From G963676655 sp963676655 (lineage in GTDB: Bacteria > Verrucomicrobiota > Lentisphaeria > Victivallales > Victivallaceae), in NCBI GenBank assembly GCA_963676655.2, contig CAXXKX010000003.1:4092001-4156000 (forward strand): a stretch of DNA of 64,000 bases, read 5' to 3'. Position 1 is the stretch's first letter; each line of letters opens with the position of its first letter. A program made the position numbers and the translations under genes. Shown here piece by piece: positions 53,275 through 61,871 of this stretch. The notes beneath the pieces were generated by a model, which saw nothing but the letters and a program-made list of their open reading frames with translations, made no database searches and was not told where the DNA came from.

Positions 53275-54345
53275 ATGTCAAAAGTAACCATCCGCGACAT
53301 AGCCCAAATGGCCGGAGTTTCAGTTGGAACTGTCAGCCGGGTTTTGAATAAGGCTGACAACATTGACCCGGAGATATACTCCAGGACAATGGATATGGTC
53401 CGCAGATATAAATACAAACCGGGCAAACGCGGGCGGCGCCCGGTTGGAATCGCCAGGCCGGTTTCAACCCGGCATATCGCGCTCTGGTCGCCGAATATGA
53501 GTCCTTCATGGCAGGGCAACGAGATGTGGTCGATGTATATCGGCGGGATCGAAAAGGCCTGCAGTTCCCGCGGTTATGATCTGGTAATCAAGATGAGCGA
53601 TGCTAATAACGACTTTGTTCACGAGGCTACCTACAGCGGTAATTACGCCGGGGTAATTGTAAAAATGAGTGCCCGGCTCGATCAGATTCCGGCTATGAAA
53701 AAACTTTTTGAGAAGGTGCCGTCGGTCGGGTTCGGCCTGAATATGCCTAATTACAAAATCCCGCAGATTTGCCTGGATAATCATGCCGCGGGCCAGCTGG
53801 CCGTAATATCGCTGCTCAATATCGGGCATCGCGATATTGCATTTTTCAACCTTGACCCCAACCACCGGATGCTGGTTGCGCGCAGTCACGGCTACATGGA
53901 GATCATGAAAGAACGCGGTTTGTATAAACTTGAATATATGTATGAGCACGAAACCACTGTCCGGCAATATCCAATCGAACCTGATACATCCATTCCGGAT
54001 TGTTCGGAAGCGGTGAAATACTTGAAATCGCTGAAGAAGCTGCCGACAGCGGTGATTATGGCTAATGACTGGTCCGCGCTGGGATTTCTCAAGGCGTGCA
54101 ATGAGGCCGGGATCAAGGTTCCGGATGAGATAAGCGTGGTCAGTATTGACGACATCGGGTCGCTTTGCACTATCGCCAGTCCGAGCCTGTCATCGGTGGC
54201 GATGCCGTTTGCCGAGTTGACGGAGTATGCCGGTAATATGCTGATCGACAGTATTGAGTCACCGGATATCTATTTTGCCAGACATCCTTCCGCGCAGTAT
54301 TTGCCCGGAAAATTTGTTGAACGTGAATCAACTAAAAAAGTTTAA
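53275..54345 (+). CDS. LacI family transcriptional regulator
   Basis: The 356-residue protein starts MSKVTIRDIAQMAGVSVGTV with the helix-turn-helix at residues 4-24 (VSRVLNKADNI following). It has a hinge-like RYKYKPGKRGRRPVG and a LacI-type sensor (HRDIAFFNLDPNHRM, ALGFLKACNEAGIKVPDEIS, SVVSIDDIGSLC). CGGAG lies upstream of the ATG. It leads the longest plus-strand set in the window: two pseudopilins, a sulfatase, a glycoside hydrolase and a beta-helix enzyme. A sulfated, possibly galactose-containing, glycan is a reasonable guess for its inducer. Confidence 0.93.
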   Translation: MSKVTIRDIAQMAGVSVGTVSRVLNKADNIDPEIYSRTMDMVRRYKYKPGKRGRRPVGIARPVSTRHIALWSPNMSPSWQGNEMWSMYIGGIEKACSSRGYDLVIKMSDANNDFVHEATYSGNYAGVIVKMSARLDQIPAMKKLFEKVPSVGFGLNMPNYKIPQICLDNHAAGQLAVISLLNIGHRDIAFFNLDPNHRMLVARSHGYMEIMKERGLYKLEYMYEHETTVRQYPIEPDTSIPDCSEAVKYLKSLKKLPTAVIMANDWSALGFLKACNEAGIKVPDEISVVSIDDIGSLCTIASPSLSSVAMPFAELTEYAGNMLIDSIESPDIYFARHPSAQYLPGKFVERESTKKV

Positions 54346-54371
54346 GTACAATAAACAAAAAGGATTTGTGG

Positions 54372-55139
54372 ATGAAAACTTTAACTAAAAGTTTTACGCT
54401 GATTGAGTTGCTGGTCGTGATAGCGATAATTGCGATTTTAGCCAGTATGCTGCTGCCGGCGTTGAACAAAGCCAGAACCAGGGCAATTACCATGAAGTGC
54501 GTGAGCAACCTCAAACAGATGTGTACGGCAGACTCGCTGTATACGAATGATTATGACAGCATACTATCTTCCGCCTGGCTTAAATCAAGAAGTCTGGCGC
54601 CGACTTATTCCTATACTTACGGTTATGTCTACGGAGAGATGGGTTACATAAACCTGCCGATAAAAGGCAGAAATAAAGAGTGGGTCGGCCTGTGTCCGTC
54701 AATGCGGCCGAACGCTTATGGCTGGCCCCCTCAAAGCGGTTATGCCAGGCGTGGTACTGAAAAAAGTAATTATATGACCTTCTGGAAAGTCGGCGGGAAA
54801 GTGCAGAAGAATTTTGGCGCCTACAGTACTGTTTCTTTGACATACCTGGGGTCTTCTTATGCTGAACCGGAGCAGGTGAAGCAATCTCCGGCAAAGTTTG
54901 TCACCTTATATGATTCGTTCCAGTTTACCGGCTCAACTTGCTCACAGTACGTGATGGCCGGTCGCAGCAGATTCGGCATGCCGCATGAAATGAAAGGCGG
55001 AGTCGGATTTTTTGACGGGCATGTTATTATCGGTAAGAAAAAATACGGCTGCATGAATTATGGCGTAATAAATCCTGCGATCAAAGGAACAATGGTTGAT
55101 GCTGATCTGGTAACAGTTCCGTTGACTCCAGGCTGGTAA
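54372..55139 (+). CDS. Pseudopilin-like protein (H-X9-DG), first of a tandem pair
   Basis: The 255-residue protein starts MKTLTKSFTLIELLVV (Ser at -1), with LNKARTRAITMKCVSNLKQM and HEMKGGVGFFDGH. It shares long stretches with the next gene (AYGWPPQSGYARRG against IYGYPRQSGYGRRG, FDGHVIIGKKKYG against LDGHAITGLKKYG), so the two are duplicates. ATG 54372 has AAAGGA upstream, and an earlier in-frame TTG is less likely. Confidence 0.92.
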   Translation: MKTLTKSFTLIELLVVIAIIAILASMLLPALNKARTRAITMKCVSNLKQMCTADSLYTNDYDSILSSAWLKSRSLAPTYSYTYGYVYGEMGYINLPIKGRNKEWVGLCPSMRPNAYGWPPQSGYARRGTEKSNYMTFWKVGGKVQKNFGAYSTVSLTYLGSSYAEPEQVKQSPAKFVTLYDSFQFTGSTCSQYVMAGRSRFGMPHEMKGGVGFFDGHVIIGKKKYGCMNYGVINPAIKGTMVDADLVTVPLTPGW

Positions 55140-55193
55140 TTTGTGAATGACTGATTTCAATCACATAAATATTTAACAAAAAAGGAGATAAAC

Positions 55194-55949
55194 ATGAAGG
55201 CTGTAACAAAGAAATTCACATTGATTGAATTGCTGGTTGTGATCGCGATCATAGCTATTCTCGCCAGTATGCTGCTGCCGGCTTTGAACAAGGCCAGGAG
55301 CAGAGCTATTACCAGTACCTGTGTCAACAATTTGAAACAGCTTACCCTGGCCGATTCGATGTATGCGGGGGATTACGACAGTACTCTGGCCGGGGCCTGG
55401 TTGAAGTCCCGGTCCGGTTCCAGCTATACCGCGACCTATGCGTATGTATATGGCGAACTTGGTTATCTGCCTTTGCCAGTCAAAGGCAAACCGTGGGTCG
55501 GCCTTTGTCCGGCGATGTATCCGAGGATTTACGGTTATCCGCGGCAAAGCGGCTATGGTAGACGCGGCATCAATAACAATACCAACAGTATGACTTTCTG
55601 GAAGATTGGCGGTACGGTACAGAAGGATTGCGGGATCTGGAGTGTCGACACTTATACCCTTTCCGCGACCGCGACGCCGGGCCCGGTTAAACAGCCGCCA
55701 TCAAAATTTGTCACGCTTTTTGATTCGTTTCAGTTTACCGGGACCAGCTGTTCCCAATATGTCTCCTGCACCCTGGGATCGTTCGGTGTGCCGCATGAAA
55801 TGAAAGGCGGAGTAGGTTTTCTCGACGGTCATGCGATTACCGGATTGAAGAAATACGGCATTTTGAAGCAGGCGGCAATCAATCCCACAGTAAAAAGCGG
55901 GATGCCGAAAGCTGATCTCGGTCATATAACTTTGGCCGTAAACTGGTGA
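55194..55949 (+). CDS. Pseudopilin-like protein (H-X9-DG), second of a tandem pair
   Basis: The 251-residue protein starts MKAVTKKFTLIELLVV (Lys at -1). It has LNKARSRAITSTCVNNLKQL and HEMKGGVGFLDGH in register with the previous gene. AAGGAG lies before the ATG. It is separated from its twin by 54 bp and from the sulfatase by 140 bp. Confidence 0.92.
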   Translation: MKAVTKKFTLIELLVVIAIIAILASMLLPALNKARSRAITSTCVNNLKQLTLADSMYAGDYDSTLAGAWLKSRSGSSYTATYAYVYGELGYLPLPVKGKPWVGLCPAMYPRIYGYPRQSGYGRRGINNNTNSMTFWKIGGTVQKDCGIWSVDTYTLSATATPGPVKQPPSKFVTLFDSFQFTGTSCSQYVSCTLGSFGVPHEMKGGVGFLDGHAITGLKKYGILKQAAINPTVKSGMPKADLGHITLAVNW

Positions 55950-56089
55950 TTGATTACAACGCATAACGTTATCACGCATCAACCGATATTGATTCTCCTG
56001 AATAAAATTCAGCGTGGGGACTCTCTATACTAAAATTAATATTGCTCAATGTTAAAATAACCATTATATTTACTTTGGAGAATCTAATT

Positions 56090-57496
56090 ATGTCTATATT
56101 GGAAAATCGCAAAGAATTGCTTGTGGCAGCAAGCGCCGCTTTGCTTTGTAATATTTACGGGGCGGAAAAAACGCCGGACAAACTTCCGGCAAATCGACCC
56201 AATGTCGTTTTGATAACCGCGGATGACCTGGGTTTCCAGGTTAGTTGTTACGGTGACCGGGTTATTAAGACGCCTAACATCGACAGTCTGTATAATAATG
56301 GTGTAAAGTTTACCAATGCCTATGTTCCGACCGCGTCGTGCAGTCCGTCCCGGTCCGCCATTCTGACAGGCCTCTATCCGCATCAAAACGGTCAGATCGG
56401 GTTGTCGCACATGGGATTCTCCATGCACAAATCATATCCGTCGATTCCGAATGAACTAAAAAACGCCGGATACCGGACCGGAGTTATCGGCAAGATTCAT
56501 GTCAATCCGGAAAGTGGTTTCAAATTCGATTATCACTCGAAATACACAAAATGGAAATACAATACCAAGGAAATTCAGAAAGTCGCCGATTCCGCCAATG
56601 AGTTTCTCTCAAGTAAATCAAAAAAGCCGTTTTTCCTCTACGTCAATTATTTTGATCCGCATGACCCGATGACTGATCAGGTCAATGGCATTCCGAAAAA
56701 GGTATTGACCGCAAAAGATATGCCGCAGTCAAAGAGCGCAAAAGCGTTCAATAAAGACGGTTATGACGGACCGCAAACCCGGTTCGGTTTCAAGCGTCCG
56801 GCCTCTTATTATAATCAGGTCAGGCGGTTGGATCAAGGTGTTGGCATGCTGTTGGCCGAACTGAAAAAACATGGCAAAATGAAAAACACCATGATAATCT
56901 TTATTTCCGACCACGGCATAAAAGGCAAGACCACCTGTCGCGAATCCGGCCTTCGGGTGCCGTTGCTGGTTTCATGGCCGGGGCATACCCTGAAAAAATA
57001 CAGTTGCGACAAGCTGGTTTCGAGTATTGATCTCATGCCGTCAATTCTGGCTGCCGCCGGGGTTAAGGACGATAACTATAAAGGCGAAGGCAAATCTTTT
57101 CTGCCGCTGCTTGAAGGCAAGGATATTGCCTGGAGAAAGTATTCCTATGGCGATATGACTTTCCATACTCCGTTCGTTCTGCGGGTGGTAAGGACTGTTC
57201 GGGACGGTCGATACAAACTTATGAAGACCTGGTTTCTGAGTACAAAACATGAAAAGCTGGTTCCGGTCAAATTCTATGACTTGAAAAAAGATCCGCTTGG
57301 CACCAAAAACGTCGCCGGAAAACCAGAGTACGCCGCGGATATCAAAAGACTTGAAACCGAACTCCTGGCCTGGCAGCAACGCACTAATGATCCTTTACTT
57401 GACCCGAAGACCCTTCCGGCCTGGATAGAACGCTATAAAATTGCGTACAAAGAATATGAAGCTAAAAAGAAACGCAAGAAGAAAAAGACGAAATAA
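56090..57496 (+). CDS. Secreted sulfatase (S1 arylsulfatase family)
   Basis: The 468-residue protein has a signal peptide (SILENRKELLVAASAALLC onward, cut near IYG-AEK). NVVLITADDLGFQ (metal Asp 45-46) is followed by C84-S-P-S-R88, the formylglycine motif, then AILTGLYPHQNGQIGL. MIIFISDHGIKGKTTCRESG supplies the later metal His and Asp. The lysine-rich end (KKKRKKKKTK) is unusual. I took ATG 56090, with GGAG upstream, because the longer frame has no signal-like start. It follows the pseudopilin pair and is 8 bp before the glycoside hydrolase gene, so the enzymes are co-produced. Confidence 0.92.
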   Translation: MSILENRKELLVAASAALLCNIYGAEKTPDKLPANRPNVVLITADDLGFQVSCYGDRVIKTPNIDSLYNNGVKFTNAYVPTASCSPSRSAILTGLYPHQNGQIGLSHMGFSMHKSYPSIPNELKNAGYRTGVIGKIHVNPESGFKFDYHSKYTKWKYNTKEIQKVADSANEFLSSKSKKPFFLYVNYFDPHDPMTDQVNGIPKKVLTAKDMPQSKSAKAFNKDGYDGPQTRFGFKRPASYYNQVRRLDQGVGMLLAELKKHGKMKNTMIIFISDHGIKGKTTCRESGLRVPLLVSWPGHTLKKYSCDKLVSSIDLMPSILAAAGVKDDNYKGEGKSFLPLLEGKDIAWRKYSYGDMTFHTPFVLRVVRTVRDGRYKLMKTWFLSTKHEKLVPVKFYDLKKDPLGTKNVAGKPEYAADIKRLETELLAWQQRTNDPLLDPKTLPAWIERYKIAYKEYEAKKKRKKKKTK

Positions 57497-57504
57497 ATGG
57501 AGTT

Positions 57505-60027
57505 ATGATGCTGAAAATATTAAAATCGGGTTTATGTATAGTGATTTTCGCTTTAATGGTTTCTGATGTGTATGCCGGAAAAAAGAAGAAAAGAAAACCG
57601 TTGACGCCGCTGGATAAAGTTAAGCTGTATGTTAAGACCGGGGAGCCGATCGCGGTTGTTCCGCTGAACAGCAAAAAGATCAGGGTGGATTTGATTGTCG
57701 AGAACCCGAATAAAAAAGCGATAACTTTTAACGCACAGTGGAGCGGTGGAAGTTTTATGGGCGATAAACTGGATATCTCATTTCCTGCACGGTTCGAGCT
57801 GGCTCCGGGGCAAAAGCTGAAATATGGTTTCAGCGTTAAAGGCCTGGCTCCGGACCTCTGGCAGATAAATTATGTTTTGATTTCAGGCAGGGAGCAACGC
57901 AAAGGATTCGCGCCGTTTGCCGTTATGAAAGTGATGGATCGACCACTGCCTCCGGTCGACGGATTCCATTACGCGATCAGTTCCGGTTTGCACTATCTGC
58001 TGGTTGGTAACAGGCTGGAACCGGCATTGTGGGCAATGCATGCGATGGGCGCGACGATGGTCCGTATCGATGTGTTCTGGAATTCCGTCGAGCCGCGCCA
58101 GGGAGTCTGGAATTTCAAGCAGGATGACCGCTTTGTCAAACTTATCAAACAATATGGCATGGAGCCTCAGGTGTTGTTGTGCTATAACGCCAGATGGTCG
58201 GCCGATGAAAAACTGCGCAACACCAAAGACGCCCGGGATTGGAAGTTTGCCCCGCCGAAATTGGGCCCGTGGGAAAAATATGTCGCCAAAACGGTTCAGC
58301 GTTATAAAGATGATGTCAGGTTCTGGGAAGTTTGGAACGAGGCCGATCTTAATAATTTCTGGCACGGGGATACCCGGCAATATATTGATTTGCTGAAGCT
58401 GACATACAAAACGGTCCATAAATATGATCCCGAGGCGAAAGTTATGACTTCAGGCTTTGCCACCCTTACTCCGCATCCCGGCAGGAAACATGTCAATCTG
58501 CAGCGGGATGTTTTGAACAAAGCTGGTGATTCTTTCGACATTCACGCGTTTCATCAGCATGGCGATTTCGACTTGTTCTATAATATTGTTCAAGGACCGC
58601 TGAAAAAACTGCGGAATGAAATGCCGGTAAAGCGTCCGCTGTTCTTTAATGAGACCGCGGTTCCCGCAAGTGGTCTGGATTGGCAGGCACAGCATGTTTT
58701 GAAGAAAATCGCTCTCACAAAAACCACCGGGGCGCTCGGACACACCTGGTTCAAGATGGTCGGCAAAAAATACAACTGGGGGCTGCTTACAGATGACCTA
58801 GAACCGCGTCCGGCTTATGTGGCTTTCGCGACCGCGACCGATATCCTCGGTTCGTTGCCGCCGCTGGGGCGAATCCCGGTCAGCAAGGATAACTATTGCT
58901 ATGCGTTCGGTGACGGTTCCAGGACCGTGCTGGTCTACTGGTCCGAATCAAATAAAGCCGCTCGCGGCATCTGGCCGCTGCACGGAGTGAAAAAAGGCGA
59001 CAGGATCGAGCGTGTCGCGCTTACTGGACGCAGGCTTGCGGCGAACCGTATCGGCGGTGAAGCGACTGTCTGCATGAGCGAAAATCCTGAGTATATGATA
59101 ATTCACAGTAACGATAAAATTTCTCTTGGCGAACCGTTGGTCGCGGTAGACGGGCCGGTTGCGGTTTATCCTGACGGCCCGGTTGATGTATCGGTCAAGC
59201 TGCATAATCCGTTTAAGAAAAATGCAAGCTTCACTTTGAAATATGAGAATATTACAAAGACCGTCAAAGTTTCAGCCGGAAAAACCGAAACGGTGAAAAT
59301 ACCGGTGTCGATGCCGACGGGAAAAGTTTATCGTTTTGGCGAAAGCTTGAATTTATCACTGAAAGTGGATATCCAGCCTGACGGATACCGGCAGGTGGTT
59401 GAAATTCCGGCGGTTGCCGGGGCCTGGGTTCCCGCAACCGGGAGTTCCTTTAGGGATCCTGATTTTGAGGTGAAAACCAGGCCGCAGATTCAGAATCTTT
59501 TTGATTTTGATCCGGGTTCAGTGCGTTATGTCTGGAACGGGGGAAAGGACCTCAGCGTTAAAACCTGGCTCGGCGCGGACCGTAAAAAGGGACTGCTGAA
59601 TATCCGGGTGGAGGTCAGGGATGATAAGCATGTTGTTGAGAGTAATCGGAAGAATATTCGCAAGGGCGACAGTTTGGTCGTTGCGGTCTATCCTAATTCG
59701 TACAAAGGCCGCTGGTTAATCGGCGTTTCCGGCGATGGTAAGAATCAACCGCTGTCCTATGTCTATGCTAAGCCTAAAGGACTTGGCCGCGATCCCTGGG
59801 GCAATGTCAAAGTGACCAGAAATGGGGATTACACGGTATACGACCTGACTCTTGATATGAAGAAAATTGGTGTCAGCGATGAAGACCTGAACAAGGGTAT
59901 TGGCTTTAATTTTGCGGTTTATGACCGTGATCTGGATCAGAAAGAAGGCTGGGCCGAACTGGTTCCCGGTATCGCCGGTCGGAATCGTCCGAAAACAACT
60001 CCCCCGCTTGTCAGATTTGATAAATAA
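57505..60027 (+). CDS. Secreted glycoside hydrolase, clan GH-A (GH39-like), with C-terminal binding domain
   Basis: The 840-residue protein has a signal peptide (MLKILKSGLCIVIFALMVSD, cut near VYA-GKK). An N-terminal beta domain and a TIM barrel (about 155-470) follow. ATMVRIDVFWNSVEPRQGVW and FWEVWNEADLNNFW (Glu near 278) give the acid/base motif of clan A. RPLFFNETAVPASG (Glu near 382) gives the nucleophile. Beta-sandwiches follow, and a CBM9-like domain from about 645 (VRYVWNGGKDLSVKTWLG, LLNIRVEVRDDKHVV). It probably releases sugar from the glycan desulfated by the sulfatase next door. GGAG precedes the ATG. Confidence 0.88.
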   Translation: MMLKILKSGLCIVIFALMVSDVYAGKKKKRKPLTPLDKVKLYVKTGEPIAVVPLNSKKIRVDLIVENPNKKAITFNAQWSGGSFMGDKLDISFPARFELAPGQKLKYGFSVKGLAPDLWQINYVLISGREQRKGFAPFAVMKVMDRPLPPVDGFHYAISSGLHYLLVGNRLEPALWAMHAMGATMVRIDVFWNSVEPRQGVWNFKQDDRFVKLIKQYGMEPQVLLCYNARWSADEKLRNTKDARDWKFAPPKLGPWEKYVAKTVQRYKDDVRFWEVWNEADLNNFWHGDTRQYIDLLKLTYKTVHKYDPEAKVMTSGFATLTPHPGRKHVNLQRDVLNKAGDSFDIHAFHQHGDFDLFYNIVQGPLKKLRNEMPVKRPLFFNETAVPASGLDWQAQHVLKKIALTKTTGALGHTWFKMVGKKYNWGLLTDDLEPRPAYVAFATATDILGSLPPLGRIPVSKDNYCYAFGDGSRTVLVYWSESNKAARGIWPLHGVKKGDRIERVALTGRRLAANRIGGEATVCMSENPEYMIIHSNDKISLGEPLVAVDGPVAVYPDGPVDVSVKLHNPFKKNASFTLKYENITKTVKVSAGKTETVKIPVSMPTGKVYRFGESLNLSLKVDIQPDGYRQVVEIPAVAGAWVPATGSSFRDPDFEVKTRPQIQNLFDFDPGSVRYVWNGGKDLSVKTWLGADRKKGLLNIRVEVRDDKHVVESNRKNIRKGDSLVVAVYPNSYKGRWLIGVSGDGKNQPLSYVYAKPKGLGRDPWGNVKVTRNGDYTVYDLTLDMKKIGVSDEDLNKGIGFNFAVYDRDLDQKEGWAELVPGIAGRNRPKTTPPLVRFDK

Positions 60028-60060
60028 AATTATACTGAAATTAATTGAAAAGGAGAAAAA

Positions 60061-61863
60061 ATGTTGAGCAAAGTTTTTACAACGGTATTGACCGTAGCCG
60101 GACTGTCTTTATGCGCCGGAAAAGTTTTTAATGCCAAAGACTTCGGGGCAAAGGGTGATGGTATTGCCGATGACCGCCCGGCCTTGACAAAACTGTTTGA
60201 TGCCGCCGCTGCTGCCGGGGCCGGTGCGAAAGTGGTAATTCCCAAAGGAGTTTACCGCATGAAATCGCTGGGCGTGACGAGAAAAGCCTATGCCGGGCAT
60301 TTGCTTGCCAAAGGTTTGAAGGACGCGGAAGTGGAGGCTGAACCGGGAACCGTGTTCTTAATGACCAAGCGGGCCAACGGTCTGATGATTTCCAATTGTG
60401 ATAACACGGTATTCAAGAATATTGCGGTTGATTATGATCCGCTGCCGTTCACCCAGGGCAAAGTGGTTGCTTTCGACCGCGCGAAAAATACGATTGACGT
60501 GCTAATCGACAAAGGTTTTTCGTCTCCTCTGGACAAAGGCTTTATCGGCAAACCGGCCCGTAACCGGATCAATTTCTATGATGCGAAAACCAGACTCCGG
60601 ATTCGCGCTATTCCCATCAACTGGGTGGATAAAGCATTCGATCTGGGTAACGGTAAAATCCGCATCCCGCTGCGCAACAAAGTAAGAAAGGAAGTTAAAG
60701 TCCGGGCCGGACTGCTTTTCGCGCTGATTTCCCGTGGCGGAAGCTCCAAGGGACACGGTATTTTTGTCCAGCAGGGCAGGGAAACTAAATTGTACAAGAC
60801 CGCGGTCTACAGCGCCTATGGTTGTGCTTACGCACTTAGGGATTGCGACCGGGCGGTGATGGACGGGTGTCTGGTTACTACTAAACCGGGAACTGACCGC
60901 CTGATGACAACGGACGCGGACGGAATTCACGCCAAGTTCAACCGTCGCGGCCCGATCATTGAAAATTGCAAAATAATGTATACCGACGATGACTGCGTCA
61001 ATATTGCCGGCGGTTCATTCAGGTTATGCGAACAGCTTGCGCCCAATAAGATTGTGGTGGATATTCACGGCAACAGGAAAGTCGGAGACGAATATGTTTT
61101 CTTTGATTTCAAAACCGGTAATGTCCTGGCCCGGGCCAAAAGCACCGCTTGCCGTCGCATCAAATGGCAGAAATATCCAAAGTTTGAACTTATCCTGGAC
61201 CGGGATCTACCTAAGCTGGATACCGTCAAAAGTTTAAACCACAAGGCCAACTGGCGTTTGAGTATCGGGGCCAGAAAGGGCTTCCTGAAAAACGGTTCAC
61301 CGGCTTTCATCTACAATAATTCCGCGACCGGCAAAGGCAGTATAATCCGGAATAATTTCTTCGGGCACAACTGGCCGCGCGGAATTATGATCCGGGCCAA
61401 TGACGCATTGATTGAAAACAATACTTTCGAGGACATCCTCGGCCCGGCGATTATCGCCGGACACGATTTAATCTGGGGCGAGGGTCCGAACAGCTGTGGT
61501 TTGAAAGTGGTAAATAATACCTTCAACAATATATCCCGGACCAATATTCAAATAGCGGAATGTGCGGTACTGAAGCCGGAGGCGGGCAGGGCGATTACCG
61601 ATGTGCTGATCAAGGGTAATCGTATAACGAACTTTGGAACGCCGTCTTACCACGGCCGCGGCCGGGTCGGCGATGCCATAACCGCTAAAAATGCGACCAA
61701 TCTGATTATCGAAAATAATGTTTTCGGTCCGCCGGCCAAAGATGTTATGGACCCTAAGCTCCCGTACGTGGAAATTGATTACAGCGATAAAGTGACGGTC
61801 AAAAATAATAAAATAGTCCCCGCTTCAAAGAAAAAATGGCTGCTAGACAAAAGCAGCCAGTGA
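60061..61863 (+). CDS. Secreted right-handed beta-helix enzyme (GH110-like / pectate-lyase-3 fold)
   Basis: The 600-residue protein has a signal peptide (MLSKVFTTVLTVAGLSLCAG). VFNAKDFGAKGDGIADDRPA (about 22-41) is the pectate-lyase-3 opening. FKNIAVDYDPLPFTQGKVV follows, then MTTDADGIHAKF and CKIMYTDDDCVNIAGG (about 279-320), with paired Asp residues placed as in GH110 alpha-1,3-galactosidases. Many ENNTF/VKNN-type repeats mark the coils of the helix. GH110 is the closest family I can name, but a related beta-helix lyase or isomerase is possible. AAGGAG precedes the ATG. It is the last plus-strand gene of the module. Confidence 0.82.
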   Translation: MLSKVFTTVLTVAGLSLCAGKVFNAKDFGAKGDGIADDRPALTKLFDAAAAAGAGAKVVIPKGVYRMKSLGVTRKAYAGHLLAKGLKDAEVEAEPGTVFLMTKRANGLMISNCDNTVFKNIAVDYDPLPFTQGKVVAFDRAKNTIDVLIDKGFSSPLDKGFIGKPARNRINFYDAKTRLRIRAIPINWVDKAFDLGNGKIRIPLRNKVRKEVKVRAGLLFALISRGGSSKGHGIFVQQGRETKLYKTAVYSAYGCAYALRDCDRAVMDGCLVTTKPGTDRLMTTDADGIHAKFNRRGPIIENCKIMYTDDDCVNIAGGSFRLCEQLAPNKIVVDIHGNRKVGDEYVFFDFKTGNVLARAKSTACRRIKWQKYPKFELILDRDLPKLDTVKSLNHKANWRLSIGARKGFLKNGSPAFIYNNSATGKGSIIRNNFFGHNWPRGIMIRANDALIENNTFEDILGPAIIAGHDLIWGEGPNSCGLKVVNNTFNNISRTNIQIAECAVLKPEAGRAITDVLIKGNRITNFGTPSYHGRGRVGDAITAKNATNLIIENNVFGPPAKDVMDPKLPYVEIDYSDKVTVKNNKIVPASKKKWLLDKSSQ

Positions 61864-61871
61864 CCATTTAT

